DNA from: Lunularia cruciata
Taxonomy: Eukaryota > Streptophyta > Marchantiopsida > Lunulariales > Lunulariaceae
Direction: 5' to 3'
Assembly (NCBI GenBank): GCA_948567375.1
Contig: OX419756.1
Location: 58,878,552 to 58,942,551, forward strand
DNA: 64,000 nucleotides
Positions within the stretch are counted from its first letter, which is position 1, and each line of letters opens with the position of its first letter. Both the position numbers and the translations under genes were made by a program. Of this stretch, positions 34,041 through 46,350 are shown piece by piece. The notes beneath the pieces were generated by a model. The model ran no database searches and was not told the DNA's origin. It worked only from the letters and a program-made list of their open reading frames with translations.

Positions 34041-35960
34041 ATGACTCTCTTGCTTCCCTTTACTATCAACACGGTTGTTCATATGAGGAAGTCATAGTCT
34101 TGGAGTCAATTGTTGGTACACGTCAAGGAGATCCTTTAGGGGGACCCTTATTTGCCATGACTCACTTTAGAGCTCTATTATTTACTACTTTGGTCATGCC
34201 AGGTTGTGTATTTCCCTCCTTTGCATATGATATACACATTGTGGGCCCTGTAGATCAGATTAGGTAGGCTGAGCTACATCTAGTAGGCTTGAGAGTTAAG
34301 GTGTTAAAGTGTAGAGCATGGTACCCTTTAGGTATCACTCTCCACCTTGAGCTTCCAAAAGGGTGTATCACATCTACAAATGGGCTACGTGTTCTTGGAG
34401 TGCCAATAGGATCTGAGAATTTCAACACACGCTTATTAGACATTGCCTTTGCAGAGGATGTTCTCCATGTGGATGACCTTTTGTTATTAGGAGATCCGTA
34501 GGTAGCTTTTGGTATACTCTCCTCTAGTATTGTTTGTTGATCATCTTACCTCATTTGTATAGTTCCTCCCTCCTTGTCCTTCCTATCACCTCTTACAGCC
34601 TTTGATAGGAGGATTATGGGAGTCTTTGGTGATATTGGACCAAGGACATTTGAGTGTGTGATAGGGGATTTGGCACATAAGCTCTACCAATCTCATGTGG
34701 AGGGGTTGGCTTGCTATCTATGGAGGAGGTGGCACCTATAGCTTTTTGGGTAGTTGGGCTCTCTCGGCATCCATACTTTCCTCTCATTTTGTGGTGGTTG
34801 ATAGGCCAATTTTGGAGACTTATGTGACAAAGGTGGAGGAGGGATCCTTTTCTCTCTAGGTGTTATTGCGGTAGACAAGAGATAGTCTATCCCCACAGGC
34901 ACAAGAGGAATTTCCATCTTTTGCTTCATTGTTGTCAAATTGGACTAGAGGTTTACAGTCTTCTTTGATAGAGCAACAGTGTGAGCATATGCTACATGTT
35001 TTCTTAGTTGACTCATACATTCCTTAGGCTACCATAGCATGTCTTTGCTCTTGCTTTGGCAAGGATGTAGGCTCTTGGATCCTAGCTCAACCATGCATTA
35101 GGGCATTTCAACTCGCACCAATTACTTTCTCTACAACGATGAAGTTTTGCTTAGGTTTGGTCCACCCATCTACATCTTCATTACTCACTTGTGAGTGTGG
35201 TTCTACAATAGATGCAGTAGTGTTCCATATGACATAGTGTCCTTTTGGAGGATAGAGGATAGCTACCCATGATACTATTAAGGACATAGTATTTGCTACG
35301 GCACAAGAGAGTGGATACTTGGCTTGGAGGGAGCGTTTCTGTTTTGTAAACGACACGTGTCAAGGAAAACTTATATTTGGTCCGAGATTATCAGGTAATA
35401 GTAGTGGATGTCATGGTTATAAACCCTATACGTGATACAATTTTGGAGGGAGTCATTACCCATCCCCTTGGATGGGCGGTGAGTGTAGTAGTTGGTCGCA
35501 AGGTCTCCAAGTATAGGGGCATTTAGCGGTGTCACCTCTTTGTTCCTTTGGTCTTGGAGTTATATGGAGCGATGGACACGGCATTTGACACATTTGTCAA
35601 GGAGTGTGTGAGAGCTTATCATGTTAGGCGCCAAGGGTTACCACTCTCACTCTCATACTTTGTAGCATATTTTAGACAGAGAGTGTCCATTGCTCTATAG
35701 AGTGCAATGGCTAGTGCAATCCATAGGAAAGCAAGCATACTAGGTGATGCTTCTTTGGATGCTCCAGTTGTTTGTAGACCGTATGACTTGCATAGCTTTG
35801 ATATCTTAGGTGCAATAGGGAAAATTTCTCATATTGACTCTATTGGGGCTTAGCCCCATTTTACCTTTTTTGTCTCTCCCTTGTACTGCTTGATTCTCCC
35901 TTGTACTGCTTGATGGGTCTTCCCATCCTTCCTGTTTTCTATGCGGTCACCCTTTTACTT
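34041..35960 (+). mobile_element. Non-LTR retroelement copy A, 3' part
   Basis: Continues the reverse transcriptase interrupted by the gypsy element: LESIVGTRQGDPLGGPLFAM at about 34,100-34,160, then the palm motif where FADD is expected reads FAYD (about 34,220-34,231), so the active site is damaged. Further on: VLGVPIGSENF, a CCHC-like motif (CECGSTIDAVVFHMT near 35,190-35,240), THDTIKDIVFA, and a PD-(D/E)XK-like block (NLYLVRDYQVIVVDVMVINP near 35,360-35,425), followed by FVPLVLELYGAMD and YFRQRVSIAL. The 3' terminal block (ggggcttagccccatttt to ctatgcggtcaccc) ends about 35,955. No poly(A) tail was seen. Stops and shifts are frequent. Confidence 0.75.
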
Positions 35961-37483
35961 CCTCCTCCATTTTAGGAAATTTTATCTTTAGTTTATTGTC
36001 GTTTTATTTGGTCCCTTCCTATTTTTTCAGATATTTAAACTAAATCTCAATTATGTCTAAACGAGGGTTTCTTATCCTAAGACCCCACGAATTTCTAGAG
36101 GAAACAAGAGCAATTCTCTTGGGATTATTCCATAATTAAATTTTAGAAATTGGACAAATGAAATCATTATAGACGTTATGTCTTTAAAGTGAGAATGAAT
36201 AGACGATTTTAACCTTATACAAAGAATGGATATTGAAAAATAATAAAAATAGATGACATTGGAATTCCACATTTATTTATTTACTTTTTTATTTATTATA
36301 AATTTAGTTATGCTTTTGGATGCGGGTGATCATATTACTAATATATTTCTTTTATATATATGTTTCTCTTTTGTTAATTCAGATTCTTCGCAGGTTAAAT
36401 TCACTTCAATTTTTACTTCTCACTCATGAATAGTATTGCGAGCTCTCCTCCTGTTAGAAATAAGAATTGTAAGAACTTTTTTTTTTTTCTTTCTTTTCAC
36501 AGTAAAGGAATTTCAACGCATATCTAATTTGAAAGACATTGTTTTAAATTTAAGTTCTCTATATTCTTTCTTGGACGGAAACTAAAATTCAGCATAATGC
36601 TCAATCTCTTGCAATAATACCCGCCTTTATTAACTCTTGTCACTCGGTATTTTTTTTCTTTCCTCACCTATCTTTTTAATTAGTCTCTTTCACTTCTGAC
36701 TACTCTTTTCGTCGCTATTTTCTTTTCAACCATTTTATCAAATTGAAAATTTTAACCTACGTCAGAAGTAGGCCATACATTATATTTTAAGTTTTAAGAT
36801 TATACGAATTGAATGCAAGTTTTCATCTATAATGAAAGTGTTTATTATCCTCTTATATGACCATAATTCTAAGTTTTCTTGCATGCAACAAGAACTTTGT
36901 TTAAAACTTAAAATCATAATATCTCCTAGTGATGATTTTACCATCAATCCCGATTTTTAGTTTATTTTTCCGTAGAATCATTTGGTCTATAATCATTATT
37001 ATTATTAAATATTTATCATCAAAAATATAAGGACTCTAAAGTAAAGGAGTTGAAATTACATTAAATAGTGTTAGGTAACAGTCTTTTCATATAAGGACTA
37101 TATGATGTTTAGAACTCTTATATAGTAATATTTATATAATATTCTTTTAAATCAGTCTAGATAAAAACTGGATTGTTACATTGCTTAATTCTGAATTTAA
37201 TTCTCAATTTCATTCTCCTACCGCTCTCCCAAGTCGGGTTATGCATCAAGAGTTCTGCTTGACGTAGCAATCATCAATTTCATTTAAATAAGATTTTGTG
37301 ATCGGCCAATTAAGTCAAAAGGAGATTTCAGAGTACATTAAGCACGATGTCGAGCTAGAAAGTTACTATTTTTGCTTCATAGATTTTAATAAATTATTAT
37401 TTATCATAAGATATTAAGTAAACTTACGTGAGACAGAATGAGTGAAAGAATTTACTCAACCACTCATTCTGAATTGACTTAGT
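35961..37483. other. AT-rich spacer
   Basis: Strongly AT-rich, with poly-T runs (near 36,480) and ATT microsatellite patches (near 37,000). No gene, RNA or transposon motif seen. Confidence 0.6.
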
Positions 37484-37522
37484 AGTCAATACACGAACCT
37501 GAATCAAGTTCGTGTATTGACT
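37484..37522. repeat. Perfect 15-bp inverted repeat with 9-nt loop
   Basis: agtcaatacacgaac (37484-37498) is exactly complementary to 37508-37522. It lies where AT-rich DNA gives way to the HEN1-side gene island. It could be a small palindromic element or a hairpin in an upstream transcript. Confidence 0.85.
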
Positions 37523-37619
37523 TGACTCAAATGACTGATTAAAACACGTCATAACTTTGATTTTAAGTGAAAAGACTTTGCGGGAAGGCATGTAATAGGC
37601 GAACCAAAAGATAGTTTTA

Positions 37620-40262
37620 AGGAGCAACGTGACGGTAGGGAAGCAGTACCGGACTTTGATTGGGGGCGCAAGGACAAGCGAATAAGGACTGGACGGAACC
37701 AGTTTTATCGGACGGACACAACAGTGCAGTAGTTCGTCCGCCTATTTGTCCATTTATACGTATTAATTTATATGTACAGTATTTGCATCACGTAAAACCC
37801 GGGTATATAACCGCTGCCCTCCGCTCGAAGGAATCCCTGAAGGTGATTACCTGCACAGTCGAGAGCCAACCTACTGTAGTCCTCATCTTAGCCGCACGAT
37901 CACGATTCTCATCCAATCGGGTCCACAGAAACTAAACTCTACATACTGTCAGATGACTGCAGTTCGCTCCGAATACACTTCCGCGTGATCCACTGCGCGG
38001 TATCGTCTGCACACCGTTAGGCAAGATACAGGTTTGGTAGATGTGTGGAATTTGGCGACGAGGACGGCATGGGGCGTGGTGGCAGAAGTGAGACCGACAA
38101 ACAAGTCCCGTGCGTGGTGGCTGCCTCTCGCCTCTGGTTCCCCTCTCTTGAGTCTTTTTTCGAGTGTGGGGGCGCAGGCTGGGAGGGGAAAGGAGGGAGC
38201 AGCTGCTGTCTTTGCTGCGGCGGATACTCTTCTTCTATGGGAGAGGGAGTTCGATCGCAGTGGGGACGGGCGGGGAACGTGGTGATGGTGGTGGGTCGGG
38301 AAGTGCTGTCGTAGTTAGGAGGAGGAGAACGATGGAGAGACTACCGTAGACTGATAGTGACAGGGGAATTGACAGGGGTTGAGGAGGGATTGACATCTCG
38401 GCATTTGACTGAGAATTAGTAAGGGAGTTCTTGAGCAAGTTAGTTCTTGAGCATTAGTAAGGGAGAGACGGGGGAATGTGTTTATTTGGTGGAAAGAAGC
38501 TGCGAATTCTCTTGTCTGCGGAGGGTGGGGAGGAATAGCTCAATCGGGTGGGACAACTTCACGAGAAGGCGCGTTTGGATTTCTGAAAGGGAGAGAGAAG
38601 AATTGGCAGGGGAGGGGTTTGGATTTTCTAAGAGAGAGGGTAGAGGTGTGGACAGCGTTTAGAGAGAGCAGTCTTGAACTTTAGTTGGAGAGAGAAGACA
38701 GAACATGTCACTCGGAGGAAGGAAGGATTGAATTCTCTTTCCGCGAAGCAGTAGGTGGAGGAGGTCAATCGTGACTTCTTCATGAGATTGCGTGTTTGGA
38801 TTGTCGAAGAGAGATAGAGAAATTGGCAGGGGAGGTGTTCGACATGTGTGAGACTCAGGGGAGGAGAGGGCGATGATGTGAATTCTCTGTCAGAGGAGCT
38901 CTGAGAGGTCAAATCAGATCAAGAACGCCTTGAGATAGCTTGTATGCAAGCTTGTGCTTCACGCAATTTGCACGTTAGTAGATGGCGATATAATCTGCCA
39001 TGGACTAGATCGCTTTCGCAGCAGCAGTCGGATTCAGGAAGTCTGGAACATTTGTCTACAGCATTGGAAGACCTATCTCAATGATGCAGCTTCTCGGCTG
39101 GCATAGGCGGAAGCAACCCTGGCCTTGAGAGGAAAGGCTTAAACTGCGAGGTTAGGCCCTTCTCCTGTTCTTGAAAGCATCTAAGACTACTAAGATTATT
39201 GCATCTATGTAATGCCACAACGCATTGAAACTCTACTGATTGAAATGCTTCATATGCGGTTTCGGGCCTCTCGGGCATTTTTGACACTAACCAAGGCCAT
39301 CATTCTTGCATTTCGTAGTGCTACAACGCCAGGTTCTAAGGCTGTGATGAAAGATATCATAATTCAAAGTTGCCTAACAATGCCAAGCATTCTGAAGTCA
39401 TAAGAATTCTGATTCTGGTTTATATTAGTCCATATACCTTACCCACATTTACATCAAATAAGTAGTTCGATCCCTATGAAGTGATTCAATCTGCATATAC
39501 AAAATACAGTGGATGTTGGCCGAGTTAGAGATGCATGTTTGTGCACATAGCTCAGTGTTGGAGAAATGCTGAATTGCAGGGACGTTTGCAGCCAAGATAG
39601 TAATTGAGCTAGGATATGTCCAATTACGTTGGCGATGTACAATTTGCCGAGCTGAAGGGCATGTCTGACACTGTATAATTGCCTTCGGTTGTGCGCGACG
39701 AGGATCCAATGTAAGCTAGCACTTCCCTTGTTTCGGACCAATAACACTTGTCCGGAGCGAAAGGAAACGGCCTTTTCGGATACAACAGGGTGGATCGCCA
39801 GCGTCCAAGGTATGCTATTGATGGGACGGTGCCTTTGTACCTTTCAACATCTGGTTATAGAGGGGGAAAATATAAAGCTTCTCAAACTCATTTACCAATG
39901 GAAGTTGAACTCGTAAGAACCCATGTCGCTCAGACAGTTCTTGATTTTGACAAAATCGCGATTCAGGTCCAACCCTGCCTTTAGTCCTGGAGTCTTGAAG
40001 TGGATACTGGGTGGAACAGCGATTGGACACCTACTTGGTGGTCTGATAGGACGCAACTGGCGACGTTTGAGGGTTTAATGAAGATATGGGGGGCTCAAAG
40101 CGTTCGGGATAAGAGGGTGAAGGAAAACACTACTACCTGTGGTGGGGTGGAGATAGTCACTTTGTGGAGATAAGTGATATTCTTGGAGATGCTTGCGCTC
40201 CTTTATCGTTTGTGGAATACAGGTACTGCATTCTGAATTGCTGAACCAACTTGCCAGGAAAA
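37620..40262. other. Upstream region of HEN1; GA-rich, no clear coding
   Basis: Between about 38,030 and 38,930 the plus strand is G/A-rich with several overlapping small frames and no motif, typical of chance frames in biased DNA. From 39,000 to 40,260 composition is normal, and there are frames up to 97 codons without similarity I recognise. This stretch must contain the HEN1 promoter and leader, and possibly a leader intron, but no start site can be fixed. Confidence 0.45.
38495..38900 (+). repeat. Imperfect dispersed duplications in the GA-rich block
   Basis: The core gaattctc recurs at 38504, 38730 and 38880 with similar surroundings. The first two copies also share a downstream block: gcgtttggatttctgaaagg, then attggcaggggagg (near 38,570-38,615), matches gtgtttggattgtcgaagag, then attggcaggggagg (near 38,792-38,837). 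The spacing is about 226 and 150 bp. The copies are clearly diverged. Confidence 0.65.
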
Positions 40263-43200
40263 ATGACGACTCCCAAGGCAAAGCTGTATCAGATTTACCA
40301 ATTTGGGGAGGGACTGAAATTTCAAACCGAGGCTGTGGTGAATACACTCAAAGAAGAGGATGCAGATGTACTTCCCGGCAGCACTGCATTTTTCAAACCA
40401 ACTCATTCGGTTCAATTTCGATGTACATTGAATCTTCCTAACGGGACGACAGTCGTTTCCGACCTGTTTCCTCGGAAAAAAGATGCCGAACAGCATGCTT
40501 CCAAGCAAGCTCTGGAGCAGGTGATTTCTGAACTGAACTTTACTTATGATGATGGTGGGTCCTTGGCGACCTCTCCCTGGTTTAATGAGTTCGGGAGATA
40601 GTCCTCTGCAGTAGGTTGTTGCTGTCGATATGTAAGGTAAAGGTAACTCTAACACAAATGGCGAATTTCTAGGTTACAGTGAACGCTCAATCGGAATTTT
40701 CTAAACTGCATGCCAGCCTGAGAGCCATGGCTGAACTAATCCGCATGCGAGCAATGGTGAAACGTTTAAATTGAACATATGCGATACTTGTTCGCTTATG
40801 AGGATGTTTCTAGTGGCGCCTTGCTCCTGTTAAAACTTTGAGATCCGCAGCATGTCACATTTCTTCGGTTCCCCGGGAGGTCTAGCAGTCCTTCATTCTT
40901 TTAACTGGTTATGACTTGGAAACTTTCTTTGAATGCTTGGTTGCCGAATCTTGGCTAGAAGGAGAAGTGATTGAACCCTACTGAATACTTTTGATATACT
41001 GGAAAATTAAATTAAATCGTTTGATCCCTCGCGCAGATCAATGTACAGATGGCCAAGTCACCTGAGGTGCTGACGCCAGATGAGAAATGGGACAATCTTC
41101 GATCCCGAATAGCTGTAATCTTCTCGGAGAAGGTAAGTCTCAACTTCATTTTGGGGAATGGGAATGCTCGTATTGTGGAAATTGTTTCTGAACACAGTTT
41201 TCGATTGCTCTCGATTTGGATTTCTAAAACGTTTTAAATGTGGCAGAACGTTCAAGCTTACTATCCTCTGAGGCAGCATTTTAAGGCTGCATTTAAGCGC
41301 GAGGGGAGCCGACATGGGCAGGTGCCCATTTCCGCCATTGTCACACTGGACGCCAAAATCCACAGTCTCTGTAAAGTTATCGACCGGAAAGCCGAAACCG
41401 ACCCCGCTTACGCTATGGCATTGCTCTGCAAGGCCGCAAGCAAAATACCGTCCATCAAAACCGATATGGGAAACCTTTCTCTAAGCAGGGAAGAACCGTT
41501 TTCGGCCGACCTCGTCAAAGAGATTCTTGCCACCATGGCTTTCAGTGAAGAACCGGGTCAAAAGTCCGACACCAGTGTCGAATTCTCGGTCGTCCACATC
41601 CCGTGTACCTCCGACGTTCCTGCTTTCGCTGCGAAGCTGGTCGTGAAACCGGAGGACTATTACCTAGACGTGATTGCGCGTGAGCTGGGTATCAAAGATG
41701 GCGGAAGGGTCCTATTTTCAAGGTGTGTTCGTACAAGCCTTTCTGTGAATTCCCAAAGTTCGCCCATGCCATGTTTTCCGTGCCCACTGAGAGCGTGCAT
41801 GGACGGGCTACTCTAATTTTAACATGGTTTTGGTCTCGGCAGGCCAATTGGGAAGACTCATCCATCCATGCGGCTGTACTGGTCCGCATCGAAACATCTG
41901 CCTCAACTGCAGGGTGGGGATTCGGACTTTGTCAACTTGACCGGCGGTGTCAAAGCTAATAGTCAAGTCGCTGATGAGGATCTTCGGAGGTACTCAGTGA
42001 GAAAACAGGAGGAAGAATCATGCGGGCTCCACGCTGCGCAGAATGTGAGAGCCAGCCTTCTCATGGGCTACGCCGTGTACGGTGAAGTAATTCTGGCCGC
42101 CGTGGGGGGAGACTGGTCTAGCTATGGGAAACTTTACTCTGTTGATATCACCTCATCTACTTTCAGCAGGTGAGACGAAAATTGAGAGTTAAGATTTTCG
42201 TTCGGTTTCAGTGACTGATTCAGAGAATGCTAATGTTGACGGCCGAATTGACCAATGGGTGATAAATGTTGGCTTTCTTGCAGAATGCTGCTGCAGAGAT
42301 TTCCTCAGGGAAGTTACAAGGTCAGTCGGGGAGCAATCCTGACCATAAAACTTCCAAATGTTTTTTCCAGTCGGTCCCAGTGGAAGGGAATGCCTCCTCG
42401 GGGGCTCTTAATCGAGTTTTGTCAGCATCACCGACTACCTGACCCGGTCTTTACTCTAACTGCGACTGGAAGCCTGTCGAACGACCCTGCGCCGCTCCAA
42501 GAAGAGTTGGACAATCGCCCGTGTGAGGGTTGTGATGCGAGGAACGACGATGAAAGCAATGCGGCAGCAATGCGAGGTGGACCCTTTACCTGTAAGGTCA
42601 GAGTCGAATGGCAGAAGGGGTCTGTCCTTGAATTTGAATCAGATGGCCCTTACAGAAACCGCCATGATGCTCAGCAAAGTGCTGCTTTGAAGGCTCTGCG
42701 ACAGTTCGAATCCTGGTTCGAGAACTGCGTAAATGGGCATTATGAACCAATACTTGCTGACAGAACAGAGGGGACCCTGGACAAAGACCAGTTGATTGTT
42801 GATTGTGACGACGTGCGTCCCGCCATTGAATCAAGAGGGGAGTGTTGGGATCCTGCTGATGAGCAATTCTTCGGATCTCATGCAGTGGAGGATAGCTCCC
42901 AGACTGACAAAATGCCTCCTTCCGGGTCTATGGTTACGGTGCGGTACACTGTAAGGTCGTACCCGGATGCTGATGGAGAATCTAGCATTCTGTTGGAGAA
43001 GCACGACAAGCTCGAGTTTGAACTCGGCAGTGGGGCCGTCATAGGGGTTCTGGATGCACTGGTTATGAAAATGAGTGTTGGGGAGACTGCATACTTTGTC
43101 ACATCTCCTCCTCCACGTGGCTTGCTTAGTGCTTTATCTTATGACCTTGGAGAGAAGAATGAACTTTTTTCACGAGGTGACTTCTTCTGGATCTTCGATT

Positions 43201-44905
43201 CGTGATTATGATTCTTTTTTCTTCCCATTCCGGTGGAACTCTTAAATCAAATGTTTTGAAGTTGAATGTTTTTCTCTTTTCTGTAGCAGGAATCGAGAGA
43301 ATAAGGTACACTGTGCAGCTTGTGAAGTATGTGGAAGCACCAGAAGAGCGGATGGAAGCAGCTCATTTCAAGCCCTCTTTGTCTAAACAGAGGGTGGAAT
43401 ACGCCCTCCAGATCATAGAGAAGTTGCAAGCGAAACGTTTGGTATCTGCTTTTACACCCTGGCTTCTATTAGTAGTGGTTTGCTTGCTACAACTGGAACC
43501 TTTGCAATGTTGCTTCGTGGTCTGAAACCTGAGACGACAGTCCCAGTTTTTCATTCAACAGACATCGAGGGTTGATCAAGTGCTTACAGTGATTCTGTTG
43601 TCTTCTAGATCGACTTAGGTTGCGGATCAGGAAGTCTTCTGGAGTCCTTGCTGGACCAGCCTACACAGCTTAAAGAGTTGATTGGAGTGGACATCTCACA
43701 CAAAAGTCTTATCCGAGCTGCCAAGGTCTAATTGCTGTACTACCGGTCTACTTGCTTTATTTCTTTAAAGACCTTCCATAGTGAGCGTGGAAATGTATCA
43801 GGCAAGGTTTCCACCTTCCTGCTTGGTATACGGACTTCTATGCAAAAACTTGTTTTAGACTCAAAACTGACAGAATGCTCACTTTTTCAGCTGTTAACTC
43901 TCAAGCTCAAAAGCGAGAAAATTCCCAGTAAAGAGTCACTAGAGAAGATCGATCTTTATGAGGGATCGATCACAGACTTTGATCGTCAATTTGGAGGTGC
44001 AGATGTGGCGACTTGCATAGAGGTGCTTTCTTCCCCCAGCTTCACAGTGTAATATTTCATCTTATATAGCTCATGATCCTAGCTGTTCTCTTCCGCGCTG
44101 GACGATCTGGTTCGGGATCCTACGCGGGAGGGCAGTTTGCTAAGTCAACTTACATGAGTTTAACTCATGAAACCTGTCAGTCCCGTTTGTGTTGGCGAGA
44201 TTTTGAAGTTGATGTGGTGCTGTTGTTTCTATAAGAACCTTGTTTTGCACTAAGTCGTCCACATGAAATTCGTGTCAGGTGGTGGAGCACATGGACCCAG
44301 AACCTCTTGAGAAGTTTGGCAGTACGATTCTTGGTATGCTTCAACCACAAGTGTTGATTGTGTCCACTCCCAATTTTGAATACAACCCAATATTACAAGG
44401 GTTGCCTTGGGATTCTTCAACTAACTCTCTGATAAGCCCCGTAGAGGATCTTGATCGATCCATCTCTCATGATGAACAAGTTTCAGTAGGGAAGAGAATC
44501 AGATTGTCAGAGCATGGATCGGCCGGAGGCAACAACGACAACTCCCTTCGTTCAGTAAAGTTCAGAAACGAAGATCATCGATTTGAATGGACTAGAGCAG
44601 AGTTTCGAGTGTGGGCTACGAATATGGCTGATGCTTATTCTTATGATGTCATTTTTTCCGGAGTGGGTGGATCTGGGGAGGATGAAGGACCAGGCTACGC
44701 ATCACAGATTGCTCTCTTCTCTAGAAGGAAGCAGCTCACCCAAGCAGCAAGTCCGCAGCAGCAGCATATTTTGTCAAATGGCTGCCAGCACTCCCAGCTC
44801 CTGTCAAATGGTTGCCAGCACTCCCGTGGGACGACTTTAGCACAGGATGAAGGTCATGTAAAGCTATGGAATTGGGCGTCCAGCGCACAGCAAGATGCGG
44901 TCTAA
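40263..44905 (+). CDS. HEN1: Small RNA 2'-O-methyltransferase HEN1
   Basis: Adds a 2'-O-methyl group to the 3' ends of miRNA and siRNA duplexes, protecting them from uridylation and decay. Ten exons join in frame into 1,053 residues: 40263-40520, 40673-40756, 41037-41132, 41247-41722, 41843-42169, 42284-43176, 43290-43441, 43609-43725, 43891-44022 and 44279-44905, all with GT-AG introns. Domains: dsRBD1 (about 1-90), La-like (about 120-305), dsRBD2 (about 512-560, FTCKVRVEW), FKBP/PPIase-like (about 625-690), methyltransferase (about 730-1000). The SAM site is DLGCGSG (764-770). The Mg-binding set is Glu845, Glu848, His849 (ExxEH) and His945 (EDHRFEW), as in Arabidopsis HEN1, and FSGVGGSG is present. 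It is longer than the Arabidopsis protein (942), mainly in the linkers. Exon 2 (28 codons) is the least certain; it fits phase but has no counterpart I can recall. Confidence 0.93.
44772..44825 (+). repeat. 30-bp tandem duplication in the last HEN1 exon
   Basis: tgtcaaatggctgccagcac at 44772 recurs as tgtcaaatggttgccagcac at 44802. In the protein this gives two copies of LSNGCQHS in the C-terminal tail, beyond the methyltransferase core. Being a multiple of three it keeps the frame. A CAG run lies just before it (agtccgcagcagcagca). Confidence 0.9.
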
Positions 44906-46350
44906 GACAGATATGCTCTTGCACTTTTTGATCCTTAGGTAGGAAGAGAATGCTGAGCGGTTGGCGCTTAGCAAGAAGGAGTCGAAGTAAAGATTAGATT
45001 GGAAGTGCAACTTTCTCAGAATGTTAGTTTGTACAAAATTTTGACTTGTTACGGGAACTGGCTTGGCGGGTTGGACTGGTCGGGAATAAATCGTACTTCA
45101 TGAAATGTGAAGAAAGCCATGTGATAAAGGGAATGTCCTCCGAGCAATAAAGATCTCTAGCAGTGTATCATGTGAACTGGAGTGTACTTCTGTCGACATT
45201 TCGAGAAGTTGTGACAGTTCTTCTGACGATTGTACGTATCAATGTGCTCGTACTGATGATTTGGGGAATGCCCGTTGTTTGTTTTTCCTTCTGCAGAAAC
45301 AGTTAAGCTGGCTAACAGCACCTTGTTCCGAAACGATGACTACTCAGTTGGAGTTACAAGCATAATGAACACGGAAGAACGAACCCCGCTTCCAACCATT
45401 CCAGAATCTTGCTGACAGTTGAGTTTTTCAACTGTAGATGCGCAAAGTCATAGTCGATTAGCCAAGTCTAATCGAAGAGGATTGGCCTACCTCCTGGTGT
45501 ATAATCCCCCGCTTCACTGCTTGAAAGTAGGGGAAGGTAGACTGAAATTATGAGTGACTCCTAATTTGGTTATCAATATAGTGGAATACAACTCTTCTGC
45601 CACGAAATCAGCTGGAGCGTTTGATGGTTAACATCTTCCTTGGCTGTTATTATCCTAGAATTATCCTGGTTCTTCTGGATGCTATCAGCAATCTCATAGC
45701 AATCTCATAGAACAGCCAGTGATGCAAGTAAGGCTATTGAAATTTTATCACGATTGCTGGCAGGCAGTACTGCTGATAGAATTTCAGGGACAGAGAACTA
45801 AGCTTCGGCCATCGGACCGAAGAGTTCCTCGTGCATCACCTTATTCCTGTCCATATTCAAGTAGGTAGAGAAGCCAACCTTCTAGCTTCCAACACTTAGT
45901 TGAGTCAAGGGAATGAAGTTTGGAAGCTGGCACACTCCAGCTTCTTTTGATGTTTACTCTCTGATTTTGATTCTTTATGGCCTTCTGATTAGTATGTCCA
46001 CTGATTTGTTAATCTAGGGCCAGATTGCTTCCTCTGAAAATCTGAAGTGGCAAGATAAACTACAGCACTGCCCTACTTAAATTAAAAAACTAATGAATTC
46101 GACAAGTGGAAACGATACACAGTTTGCCAGACACACTTTGAGCATCAGACCAGCTTGCACGCATGGACCCCCAACGGATGTGAGGAACTAATGTGTAAAA
46201 GAAACCTCCATCACCATTCCCTTCCTCTCTACAAATATATGAAATGATAGTAGAAGGCGTTCTATGAACGGGAAATCTTCATCCATTGACAATGTAAGTA
46301 TCACATTTACAAACAGAGCTTTGTCGGTTGAAACCACCTCGTTGTTGAGT
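44906..46350. other. Shared 3' flank of HEN1 and the selenium-binding protein gene
   Basis: The 1.4 kb between the two convergent stop codons. No further gene is seen. It contains a short duplication (aatctcatagcaatctcatag near 45,690). An open frame on the plus strand at 46264-46560 is antisense to the last SBP exon and is treated as chance. Confidence 0.55.
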
